DNA of 5,471 bases from Acidobacteriota bacterium (GTDB lineage: Bacteria > Acidobacteriota > Terriglobia > UBA7540). Each line of letters starts with the position of its first letter. The first letter of the stretch is position 1. The notes under the pieces are model-generated. The model was not told the origin of the DNA and ran no database searches. It saw only the letters and a list, made by a program, of their open reading frames with translations. Both the position numbers and the translations under genes were made by a program. Positions 1 through 5,471 of this stretch are shown in pieces. The DNA lies in contig JAJYNF010000296.1 of the NCBI GenBank assembly GCA_021786455.1, positions 1-5,471 on the forward strand, written 5' to 3'.

Positions 1-273
1 GGTGCGGTCGTCCTTAAGAGCTGCTTCGAGCTGCGGAACGACGGCAGGTCCGGCGGCGAAGGTCGCTCGGTAAAGTAAGTGTCCAGCCAGCGGGTCTGGC
101 GAGGTGAGGATACCGTAAAGAAGCGCCGGCTCCCATTTTCTGTGGCTTCCAGCCGTTTGCCCCGCTGATGAGTTTGGAGTGGGCCGGGCGGCTAACTGCA
201 AGGATGGCGTCTCCCACAGTCCGGCCGCCACCAGCAGGATAAGGCATGCGCGAATTTTCTTTAGACGGGGCAT
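1..273 (-). CDS. Secreted protein of unknown function, N-terminal part only (runs off the left edge)
   Basis: Ninety-one codons are open from an ATG at 273 to the window edge, with no stop. The N-terminus is a classic Sec signal peptide: a basic stretch (PRLKKIR, residues 2-8), a hydrophobic core (ACLILLVAAGLW, about 9-20), then a small-residue region ending LQLAA where cleavage is plausible near residue 29. A Pro/Ser/Gly-rich linker follows (about 30-44), then an Ala/Leu-rich helical stretch ending LEAALKDDRT, which resembles the start of a HEAT-like repeat; that resemblance is weak. The start is supported by GGGAG three bases upstream (spacing is short) and by the 11-base gap to the stop of the phosphatase gene, which suggests cotranscription. 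A different minus-strand frame over the same bases (14-247) gives an Arg/Ser-rich product and is a shadow. The product is probably exported to the periplasm or cell surface. I cannot name its function. Confidence 0.72.
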   Translation of the reverse strand, partial: MPRLKKIRACLILLVAAGLWETPSLQLAARPTPNSSAGQTAGSHRKWEPALLYGILTSPDPLAGHLLYRATFAAGPAVVPQLEAALKDDRT

Positions 274-284
274 TCGCTCCCGGC

Positions 285-962
285 TTATTCTCGATCTTGA
301 TTCAACAGCGCCGACAATTCTCTTAAATCCTTGACCAGGAAGTCCGGCGGCTCTTCCCTCAACGTCTCAGCTCCGATGCCATAGGCCACGCCGCAGGTCC
401 ACGCGCCACCGTTTCTCCCCGTCAGCACGTCCGTGGCCGAGTCCCCGACCATAAGCGTTTTAGATGCAGGAACGTCGGCCTCCGTCATCAGTTGGAGAAG
501 GCCGACGGGGTCGGGCTTCTTGTTCTCAAAACTGTTTCCGCCGTAAATTTGGAAGAAGTAGCGGCTGAGGCCAAGCCCGTCGAGGATAGAGCGGCTGAAA
601 TGCACGGGCTTGTTGGTTAGCACCGCCAGTTTGCGGGTTCGCAGCTCCTCCAGCGCCTCGCAAACTCCGGGATAAGGTTTCGTGTGATCGAGCATGCGCT
701 CGCGGTATTCATCCAGGAAAATCGTGACTCCTCGGTTCACTTCTTCTTCCGCTGCGTCTTCGCCGAGCGCGCGCCGGACCAGGACCGAGACACCTTGGCC
801 CACGTAAGAGGCGACCTGCTCAACGCTGAGCGTGGGGCTGCCCATCCGTTCCAGTGTCGCATTCACGCTCAGCGCGAGATCCGTCTCGCTATCAATGAGC
901 GTGCCGTCCAGGTCGAAAACCAGCAACTGAATCCGATTGAGCGCGTCGGCGGAAATGGGCAT
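285..962 (-). CDS. gph: HAD-family phosphatase, phosphoglycolate phosphatase (Gph)-like
   Basis: The 225-residue product has all four HAD motifs. Motif I is FDLDGTLID with nucleophile Asp17 and acid/base Asp19. Motif II is LTNKP with Thr116. Motif III is the KKPDP segment with Lys148 or Lys149. Motif IV is VGDSATD with Asp174 and Asp178 for Mg2+. A helical cap lies between motifs I and II (about residues 25-95) and includes YVGQGVSVLVRRAL, typical of Gph-type C1 caps. Length fits the family (about 220-230). The likely reaction is hydrolysis of 2-phosphoglycolate to glycolate, but HAD caps are promiscuous, so another small sugar phosphate is possible. The reading frame is open 51 codons further upstream, to 1115, but that part overlaps the GalT-family gene and is Arg/Ser-rich. 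I chose the ATG at 962, 10 bases after the GalT stop. The GAGGAG at 976-981, at the end of the GalT gene, or the AGG next to its stop, could serve as ribosome binding site. It is the middle gene of a tight three-gene operon. Confidence 0.88.
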   Translation of the reverse strand: MPISADALNRIQLLVFDLDGTLIDSETDLALSVNATLERMGSPTLSVEQVASYVGQGVSVLVRRALGEDAAEEEVNRGVTIFLDEYRERMLDHTKPYPGVCEALEELRTRKLAVLTNKPVHFSRSILDGLGLSRYFFQIYGGNSFENKKPDPVGLLQLMTEADVPASKTLMVGDSATDVLTGRNGGAWTCGVAYGIGAETLREEPPDFLVKDLRELSALLNQDRE

Positions 963-972
963 GGAACCGTAC

Positions 973-1992
973 CTACTCCTCGGGAAGAGCGCCGCCTGAG
1001 TCAGGCTCCAGAGCGCGAAGCACGACAGCGGCCTCCTCCGCCGAAATGGGATTAAAGTAGAATCCCTCCGGCACGAGATAGACCGGGTCAGTCTCCAGTT
1101 CAGGAACGATCTCAATGTGCCAGTGGTAATCCTCCCGGATCGTTTTCCACCAATCTTCTGTCGGCCGTTTGGCGTCCATGTTCGGTTCGGTGTGAATCAC
1201 CATCCGCAAGCGCGGCGAGATTCGTTCAATCCTCCGAAGGCTGCTCTTCAATATATCGGCGAGCTGGGAGGCCCTGCCTGGCGCCATCAAATCCTGCTCG
1301 AAGGACGAGGAATGCTCCGTCGGCAGGATCCAAAGTTCGTAGGGAAAGCGCGCGGCGTAAGGGCAAAAGCTGATAAACCCCTCTACCTCCTCTACGATTC
1401 TTCGCGGGCTTTCCCGTTCCTGCTGGAGGATGTCGCAGAAAATACATCGCTCCTTGCGTCGAAAATAAAACTGGCTCCACCGAAATTCCGCTTCTACAAC
1501 CCCGGGAACCACCGGCGTGGCTAAGATTTGAGAACAGCTGTGCTCTTGGCTCGGAGGCCCGCTTCGACCCTGAACCTTGAAAAGGTAAACGTAGCGGAAG
1601 CGATGGTCGCGCTTCAGATCAAGAATTCGGTCCCGATAAACTTGGATAACTTCGGCCACCTCCTCCACCGAGAATTGGGCCAACGTTACGCCGTGTCGTC
1701 GAGTGGCCACCAGGATCTCGTGTGCTCCCAGCGCGTTCATGCGGTCAAACATTCCCTCGCCGGCTCGGTCGAGATCACCCTCAATTCTGAACAGCGGCGA
1801 GCGGTCGGGGAAAACTCGGATGTCCCAGCGGCCGTCGGCTCCTTTGCGCTCGTAAATACTGGGGGGCGTATAATGCTCGTGACCGGGACAGAACGGACAC
1901 TCTACGCCGGAATCGAAAGCTGCGGGAAGAGTCGGCCGTTTTCCAGTGATGACCCATCGCCGTTGGATGGGGTCCAATCGCAATTCAGCCAT
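973..1992 (-). CDS. galT: GalT/ADP-glucose phosphorylase-family nucleotidyltransferase with Cys in place of the catalytic His
   Basis: The 339-residue protein has the two-HIT-domain layout of galactose-1-phosphate uridylyltransferase, which moves UMP between UDP-glucose and galactose-1-phosphate in the Leloir pathway. Zinc-site ligands are present: Cys32 and Cys35 (ECPFC), His91 (GAHE) and His151. The second metal site also matches the E. coli pattern: Glu169, His267 (IHTEP), His290 and His292 (YHWH). A further CxxC (Cys183, Cys186) opens the C-terminal domain, which has FPYELWILP and the closing GFYFNP typical of the bacterial group. The oddity is the nucleophile motif: the usual HPHGQ or HSHSQ reads H-S-C-S-Q (151-155), with Cys153 (codon TGT, 1534-1536) at the position of E. 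coli His166. The loop before it (VQGRSGPPSQE) also departs from the usual N-x-G-x-x-x-G-A/C-S. The start at 1992 gives the family N-terminus MAELRLDPI and has GAGG eight bases upstream; the frame stays open to 2034 but that extension is unlike the family. Activity is uncertain and the symbol marks family only. First gene of a three-gene operon. Confidence 0.85.
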   Translation of the reverse strand: MAELRLDPIQRRWVITGKRPTLPAAFDSGVECPFCPGHEHYTPPSIYERKGADGRWDIRVFPDRSPLFRIEGDLDRAGEGMFDRMNALGAHEILVATRRHGVTLAQFSVEEVAEVIQVYRDRILDLKRDHRFRYVYLFKVQGRSGPPSQEHSCSQILATPVVPGVVEAEFRWSQFYFRRKERCIFCDILQQERESPRRIVEEVEGFISFCPYAARFPYELWILPTEHSSSFEQDLMAPGRASQLADILKSSLRRIERISPRLRMVIHTEPNMDAKRPTEDWWKTIREDYHWHIEIVPELETDPVYLVPEGFYFNPISAEEAAVVLRALEPDSGGALPEE

Positions 1993-2175
1993 GTGAGTCG
2001 CCTCGAACTTGATCCTGGAAATTATGTGAAACAAACCCCGTGCCAGGCGTTCCCCGGAGCTCGGGCATGAAACTGCCTATTTTAGCTCGAATGCCGCGAA
2101 CTTAGAGAGATGTTCTCGACGGTCGTAAAGCAGCCGTGATAATCTGAACCCTTGCCCCGAGCCGGAGGGGCGACC
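1993..2175. promoter_or_regulatory. Divergent intergenic region between the GalT-family operon and the DUF1015 gene
   Basis: This 183-base stretch separates two divergently read starts and must hold the promoters of both, unless they start farther away. Reading leftward, a TAAAAT box (plus-strand ATTTTA at 2079-2084) could serve as the -10 of the GalT operon, but I find no good -35 in front of it. The leftward ribosome site is GAGG, eight bases before the ATG at 1992. I see no RNA gene, riboswitch or credible small gene here. The only symmetry is short: GAGA-TGT-TCTC at 2107-2117 and a near-palindrome around GAGCTC at about 2053-2065. Confidence 0.5.
2116..2143 (+). promoter_or_regulatory. 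Possible sigma-70-type promoter for the DUF1015 gene
   Basis: A GATAAT hexamer at 2138-2143 matches the -10 consensus at five of six positions. Sixteen bases upstream lies TCGACG at 2116-2121, a four-of-six match to TTGACA. Transcription would begin near 2150, giving a leader of about 25 bases that contains the GGAGG ribosome site at 2164-2168. The short inverted repeat GAGA-TGT-TCTC (2107-2117) just overlaps the -35. This is a consensus match by eye; such matches also occur by chance. Confidence 0.35.
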
Positions 2176-3501
2176 ATGGCTGAAATTTATCCTTTTCGCG
2201 CGCTGCATTACAATCTCGCTGCCGTAGGTGATCTTTCCAAAGTCACCACTCAGCCTTATGACAAAATTTCACCCGAGATGCAAGCTCGCTACTACGAAGC
2301 TCACCCGGCAAATCTGGTTAGACTCATCCTACGGCGTCGAGGCGTCACCGGAAACGTTTATCTTGAGGCTGCGCAAACCTTCCAAAACTGGATTAGCGAT
2401 AGAACATTGATCTCTGAGCCCGAGCCGTGCCTCTATCCCTACACTCAGGATTACGAAGTCCCCGGAAGGCCCGGCGAGCGCCGAAGGCGTTGGGGTTTTA
2501 TCGCGCTGCTGCGCCTCGCGGATTATTCCCAGGGTGTCGTCCATCGTCATGAAGAAACGCTTTCGGGGCCCAAGGCTGATCGTCTGGAATTACTCAAGGC
2601 CACGCGGGCCAATTTTGGCCACATTTTCATGCTCTACAGCGACCCCGCAGGTGAAGCCGAGAAGGCGCTTCGACAGGCTACCGCGATGCCTTCCTGGCAG
2701 CAGGTGACTGACGAATTCGGTACCGTCCACCGGCTGGGACGCGTGGGTGATCCCGCGGCGATCGAGCGCGTCGTGGAGATCATGCACGGCAAAAAGTTGG
2801 TGATTGCGGATGGCCATCACCGCTACGAAACATCCCTCACCTACGCCCAGCAGAGGAAACTGGAAGCGCCGCAAGATGATCTAGCCGGCTATGTGATGGC
2901 CACGTTCGTGCCGCTCGAGAGCGAGGGATTACTGATTTTGCCGACTCACCGCGTGGTTCACAGCCTCGACCATTTTGATTGGAACCGCTTTGCCACTGCC
3001 ACCGGCGCTTTCTTTGAGTGGACTCCTCTCGAGTTCGACGATTTGGGAGCGGTCGAAGCCAGCAAGCTCCAGACGATTCTTGAAACATCGGGCCGCGAAG
3101 GCCCTTCTTTCATTGCCTTTGCCGGCGAGGATCGCTTTGCCTTGCTGTCACTGCGACATCACGCCGATCTCTCGCCCTGGCTATCAGACCTTCCCGCGGG
3201 GCTGCGCTCGCTGGATGCGGTGCTCCTGCACCGGCTAGTGCTTGAAAACCTGCTGGGCATTGACCGGCAAGCCGTCCGTGAGCAGAAAAACCTGCGCTAC
3301 GTCAGAGAAATCGAGCTTGCGATGGAGGAGGTTCGCCGGCGCCGCGCCCAGATTTGCTTCCTGATGAACCCCACTCCCGTAACGGCCGTTTGGGAAAATG
3401 CTTTGGCCGGCCACGTCCTTCCGCAAAAATCCACCGATTTTTACCCCAAACTCCTTTCTGGTCTCACCCTTTATTGGATGGATAACCCGTCGGGGATGTA
3501 A
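2176..3501 (+). CDS. DUF1015 family protein (COG4198-like), function unknown
   Basis: The 441-residue product is a full-length DUF1015 protein. It opens with MAEIYPFRAL and the QPYDKISPE block (26-34), followed by HPANLVRLIL (43-52), the core VVHRHEETLSGPKADRLELL (121-140) and the family's signature ADGHHRYETSLTY (211-223). Further blocks are LPTHRVVH (255-262), LDAVLLHRLVLE (346-357) and a C-terminal LMNPT plus PQKSTDFYPKLLSGL (396-400 and 416-430). The conserved His, Asp and Glu residues of the two central motifs look like an active or metal-binding site, but I know of no established reaction. It has no signal peptide or membrane segment, so it is probably cytoplasmic. The ATG at 2176 is chosen because GGAGG sits seven bases upstream and MAEI matches family N-termini; a TTG at 2152 in the same frame lacks these. 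It stands alone on the plus strand, divergent from the GalT-family operon and convergent with the STAS gene, so it is probably monocistronic. Confidence 0.9.
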   Translation: MAEIYPFRALHYNLAAVGDLSKVTTQPYDKISPEMQARYYEAHPANLVRLILRRRGVTGNVYLEAAQTFQNWISDRTLISEPEPCLYPYTQDYEVPGRPGERRRRWGFIALLRLADYSQGVVHRHEETLSGPKADRLELLKATRANFGHIFMLYSDPAGEAEKALRQATAMPSWQQVTDEFGTVHRLGRVGDPAAIERVVEIMHGKKLVIADGHHRYETSLTYAQQRKLEAPQDDLAGYVMATFVPLESEGLLILPTHRVVHSLDHFDWNRFATATGAFFEWTPLEFDDLGAVEASKLQTILETSGREGPSFIAFAGEDRFALLSLRHHADLSPWLSDLPAGLRSLDAVLLHRLVLENLLGIDRQAVREQKNLRYVREIELAMEEVRRRRAQICFLMNPTPVTAVWENALAGHVLPQKSTDFYPKLLSGLTLYWMDNPSGM

Positions 3502-3581
3502 AAAGAGCCTGGAGCCTCTGGATTTCGCCGCTCAAGCCGCGTGGGACGCCAGCTCGACGGGCCGCAGCCGCGGCACCTCGG
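3502..3581. other. Convergent intergenic gap between the DUF1015 and STAS genes
   Basis: Eighty bases separate the two facing stop codons, a natural place for a shared terminator. I see only weak candidates. For leftward transcripts, AGAG and CTCT (plus-strand 3504-3507 and 3516-3519) could pair and are followed by five T residues, but the stem is only four base pairs. A GC-only hairpin, GCCGC-AGCC-GCGGC, lies at 3561-3574 without a T run. Neither is convincing as an intrinsic terminator. Confidence 0.3.
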
Positions 3582-3938
3582 CTAGGCGGGCGGTTGTCGG
3601 AAGGAGTTGACCGCCGCCTCAATATCGGGATACACCTCGAAGACAGTCACAAGCTTCGTGATACTGAGCTGTTCGCCGATTTTTTTGGTGAGGTTGGCCA
3701 GCTTGACGCTGGCACCTTTACTGCCCGCGGAAGTATAGCCGGCGACGAGCGTACCCAATCCGGCGCTGTCCAGGTAACTCACCTCGCCCAAATCGAGGAC
3801 CATCCGAGTCATGCCGCGATCCAATAACTCCCGCAGCTTGGCGCGCAATTGGTTGCTTTCGGCTCCTAACGTCACTCGCCCCACCAGCCGCAACACCGTG
3901 ACTCCCTCGGCATTTTGCTCTTCGATCTTTAAGGCCAT
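3582..3938 (-). CDS. STAS-domain anti-sigma factor antagonist (SpoIIAA/RsbV-like)
   Basis: The 118-residue protein is a single STAS domain. It begins with a beta strand pair (VTVLRLVGRVTLG, 13-25), then the helix AESNQLRAKLRELLDRGM, the strand MVLDLGEV (46-53) and the hallmark YLDSAGLGTLVAGY (55-68). Ser58, after Asp57, is the expected phosphorylation site. The C-terminal part (VKLANLTKKIGEQL, then LVTVFEVYPDIEAAVNSF) fits the last strand and helices. Proteins of this family bind an anti-sigma kinase when unphosphorylated and so release a sigma factor; the kinase phosphorylates the serine to switch this off. No kinase, PP2C phosphatase or sigma factor gene is in the window, so its partner must lie elsewhere. 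The start is well supported: GGGAGG five bases before the ATG at 3938. It is the last of three minus-strand genes, 78 bases after the zinc-ribbon gene. Confidence 0.92.
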   Translation of the reverse strand: MALKIEEQNAEGVTVLRLVGRVTLGAESNQLRAKLRELLDRGMTRMVLDLGEVSYLDSAGLGTLVAGYTSAGSKGASVKLANLTKKIGEQLSITKLVTVFEVYPDIEAAVNSFRQPPA

Positions 3939-4016
3939 TCTATCCTCCCGTCTCTTCAGACCGACTCGCCTCCGACGATGGCTTGACTCAAACGCCTTCG
4001 CCGGCCGCCGGTTTCT

Positions 4017-4193
4017 TCAATCAAAATCTGTGCAAGACGTAAAATAGCCGCAACGCGGGCAGACCATCTTGCATTTTTGCGATTGCAGCCTCGTGCTGCA
4101 AGCTGGACAAAATTGACTCGGAAATCCCTTCGATCGCGCTAGTGCGCCGCTTGAAAGACCGTCTTCAGGCATAAACTCTCTTCCTTCGCTCAT
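4017..4193 (-). CDS. Small six-cysteine zinc-ribbon protein, 58 residues
   Basis: This short gene is easily missed. It encodes a polar N-terminal tail (1-26) and a compact Cys-rich module: CPAC (Cys29, Cys32), Cys41, then CPRCGYFTSC (Cys45, Cys48, Cys54), ending TDFD before a TGA. The paired CxxC knuckles are the expected ligands of a zinc ribbon; Cys41 and Cys54 are extra. I recall similar tiny bacterial proteins with a C-K-x-x-C-P-R-C-G-Y-x-x-S-C core and an acidic or aromatic tail, but cannot name a function; RNA, DNA or protein binding are all open. The start is uncertain. The ATG at 4193 gives 58 residues but has a poor ribosome site. The in-frame ATG at 4172 gives 51 residues and has GGAAG seven bases upstream, so it may be the true start. 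The gene lies between the aminotransferase and STAS genes on the same strand, 108 bases after the former. Confidence 0.75.
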   Translation of the reverse strand: MSEGREFMPEDGLSSGALARSKGFPSQFCPACSTRLQSQKCKMVCPRCGYFTSCTDFD

Positions 4194-4301
4194 GGCTCAC
4201 TCTTTGCCCCGCAACTAGAGACCTTGTTCGGCTGACTCACAGTTTCTGGCGCACTGCCGAGGCGTGTTAAAGTCCGCGCGGCGTAAATTCGTCTTGGAAC
4301 G
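4194..4301. other. Intergenic region between the aminotransferase and zinc-ribbon genes
   Basis: These 108 bases lie between two minus-strand genes. I find no convincing promoter with both hexamers, no strong hairpin with a T run and no credible small gene. Whether the zinc-ribbon and STAS genes are cotranscribed with the aminotransferase therefore cannot be decided from the sequence. Confidence 0.3.
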
Positions 4302-5471
4302 TTAACCGTAACGCACATGAATAAATTCGCCGATGCTCCTCAAGGCTTGCTCCAGCATGGTTTCCTGCGGCAGGAAGACAATGCGAACATGACGGTCGCC
4401 GGGTGCTTGCCCAAATCCGCCACCATGAACCACCAACACCTGTTTTTCCTCTAAGAGCGCTTTGGCAAACACTTCGTCTTCTTCCGGGATATCCAGGCGC
4501 GGGAAAGCGTAAAACGCCCCTTGTGGCACAACGCAACTGACACGGGCAGTCTCACGACACCAAGCGACCGTTAAATCACGCCGCGCGCGGAGTTTCCGCC
4601 GGACTTCGGCAAGGTGCGTTTGGGGCCCGCCAAGAGCTGCGGGAACCGCTTCCTGCATGGGATAGCTGGCTGAGAGCCGCGAGCGTAGCAGCTTGTGGAT
4701 GCCCTCCGCATAACTCTTGACGGCGGCCGCCTCACCGCTCAGGATTCCCCATCCGATGCGCCATCCGGGAACCAGATACGCTTTGGAAAGTCCTCCGAAA
4801 GTCACCACTGGAACGTCGGGTGCAAGCGCCGCCACGGAAACATGCGGCGAGCCGTCCAAAATGAGTTTGCCGTAAATCTCATCGGTAAGGATCGCCAAGT
4901 GGTGACGCCGCGCCAGCTCAGCAATGCTCTCCAAGGTCTTCCGGGTATAGACCGCACCCGTCGGATTGTTGGGGCTGTTGATTAGGATGGCCCGCGCGCG
5001 GGGAGAAATCAGATGCTCGATATGGTCTAGATCGGGCTGCCAGTCTGACGGTTCGACCAGCGGATAGGGTGTGGGGTCAACGCCCAGCTTCGCCAGTACC
5101 GCGCTGTAGAGCGGATATTCCGGCAAAGGGACGAGAACCGTTTCCCCGGCATTGACCAGCGCCGTCAGGCAGACATCCACTGCCTCGCTCACGCCAGTCG
5201 TGATAAAAACCGTTTGCACGCTTCGGATGCCGTTTCTTTCCGCCTCCTGCCGCACGGCCTCAATCGCTGCTCGCGTCCCGGGTGATGGCGCGTAACCGTT
5301 TTTGCCTTCGCGCATCGCGCGAATCACCGCCTCAATCATATGGGGCGGTGTCTCGAAATCGAACATCAGGGGGTCGCCGATGTTCAGGGCCAAGATATGT
5401 TTACCTTGGTCCGTCATTCTTTCAGCCAGAACCGCGAGGTCACGAATGGCGTAGCGAACGCCCTCCACAGA
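4302..5471 (-). CDS. Class I pyridoxal-phosphate aminotransferase, AlaA-like (extreme N-terminus cut by the window edge)
   Basis: The visible 388 residues (counted from the Met at 5468) form an almost complete fold-type I aminotransferase. Family marks are LNIGDP (28-33), GYAPSPG (58-64), the phosphate-loop segment ITTGVSEA (89-96), NSPNNPTG (164-171), the cofactor-binding DEIYG (Asp196, Tyr199), the Schiff-base lysine Lys229 in LSKAY, the phosphate-binding arginine region GWRIGW (235-240) and the substrate-carboxylate arginine Arg362 in HVRIVFL. The opening EGVRYAIRDL and the LNIGDP spacing resemble alanine/glutamate-pyruvate transaminases of the AlaA group, so transfer between glutamate and pyruvate is the best guess; aspartate or another amino acid is possible. 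Homologues usually carry several residues before this point, and the codon before the Met (TCT) is open, so the true start is probably outside the window. It is the first visible gene of a minus-strand series with the zinc-ribbon and STAS genes. The enzyme should be cytoplasmic. Confidence 0.9.
   Translation of the reverse strand, partial: SVEGVRYAIRDLAVLAERMTDQGKHILALNIGDPLMFDFETPPHMIEAVIRAMREGKNGYAPSPGTRAAIEAVRQEAERNGIRSVQTVFITTGVSEAVDVCLTALVNAGETVLVPLPEYPLYSAVLAKLGVDPTPYPLVEPSDWQPDLDHIEHLISPRARAILINSPNNPTGAVYTRKTLESIAELARRHHLAILTDEIYGKLILDGSPHVSVAALAPDVPVVTFGGLSKAYLVPGWRIGWGILSGEAAAVKSYAEGIHKLLRSRLSASYPMQEAVPAALGGPQTHLAEVRRKLRARRDLTVAWCRETARVSCVVPQGAFYAFPRLDIPEEDEVFAKALLEEKQVLVVHGGGFGQAPGDRHVRIVFLPQETMLEQALRSIGEFIHVRYG

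Noticed and set aside
14..247. Alternative minus-strand ORF at the left edge
   Set aside because: Its product is Arg/Ser-rich and featureless, while the frame starting at 273 gives a textbook signal peptide and sits 11 bases after the upstream gene.
684..1055. Plus-strand ORF of 123 codons opposite the HAD phosphatase gene
   Set aside because: It lies antisense to a gene with all HAD motifs, its product is Arg/Glu/Gln-rich with no recognisable domain, and no ribosome site supports it.
963..1115. 51-codon N-terminal extension of the HAD phosphatase
   Set aside because: It overlaps the end of the GalT-family gene, is not HAD-like, and the ATG at 962 places motif I at the normal distance from the N-terminus.
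1993..2034. 14-residue N-terminal extension of the GalT-family protein
   Set aside because: The ATG at 1992 has a good GAGG ribosome site and gives the family-like start MAELRLDPI; the extension matches nothing I know.
1117..2070. Two long plus-strand ORFs (1117-1524 and 1528-2070) opposite the GalT-family gene
   Set aside because: They are antisense shadows of a conserved coding region; neither translation shows a family motif, and GC-rich codon use readily keeps antisense frames open.
2107..2117. Inverted repeat GAGA-TGT-TCTC as an operator
   Set aside because: Arms of four bases are too short to distinguish from chance, and no regulator gene is adjacent, although the place near the candidate -35 is suggestive.
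3500..3574. Intrinsic terminator between the convergent genes
   Set aside because: The hairpin with a T run has only a four-base-pair stem, and the stronger GC hairpin has no T run.
4267..4536. Minus-strand ORF of 89 codons overlapping the 3' end of the aminotransferase gene
   Set aside because: It runs in another frame through the conserved HVRIVFL region of the aminotransferase and has no recognisable features of its own.

Overview
This window looks like ordinary chromosomal DNA from a moderately GC-rich, free-living bacterium. The gene styles suggest an Acidobacteriota-like lineage: a long DUF1015 protein, a bacterial GalT of the HSHSQ type, a lone STAS protein and a tiny Cys-rich zinc ribbon. 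That placement is inference from gene flavour only. I see no rRNA, tRNA, CRISPR array, insertion sequence or phage gene.

Left block, minus strand, read right to left from 1992 to 1: a GalT-family nucleotidyltransferase (973-1992), a HAD phosphatase of the phosphoglycolate phosphatase type (285-962), and the first 91 codons of a secreted protein that runs off the left edge (1-273). The gaps are only 10 and 11 bases, so the three are almost certainly one operon. The first enzyme is the most unusual item in the window: its metal ligands are kept, but the active-site His-x-His-x-Gln reads H-S-C-S-Q, so cysteine stands where the uridylylated histidine should be.

Centre: a 183-base divergent intergenic region (1993-2175) separates this operon from a plus-strand DUF1015 gene (2176-3501), a widespread family whose function is not known to me. 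It carries a plausible promoter for the DUF1015 gene.

Right block, minus strand, read right to left from 5471 to 3582: a class I aminotransferase (AlaA-like) missing only its extreme N-terminus, an overlooked 58-residue zinc-ribbon protein (4017-4193), and a STAS anti-sigma-factor antagonist (3582-3938). They are codirectional with gaps of 108 and 78 bases, and the STAS gene converges on the DUF1015 gene. Functionally the window mixes sugar-phosphate/nucleotide chemistry, amino-acid/pyruvate metabolism and a regulatory switch protein. No single pathway links all seven genes.
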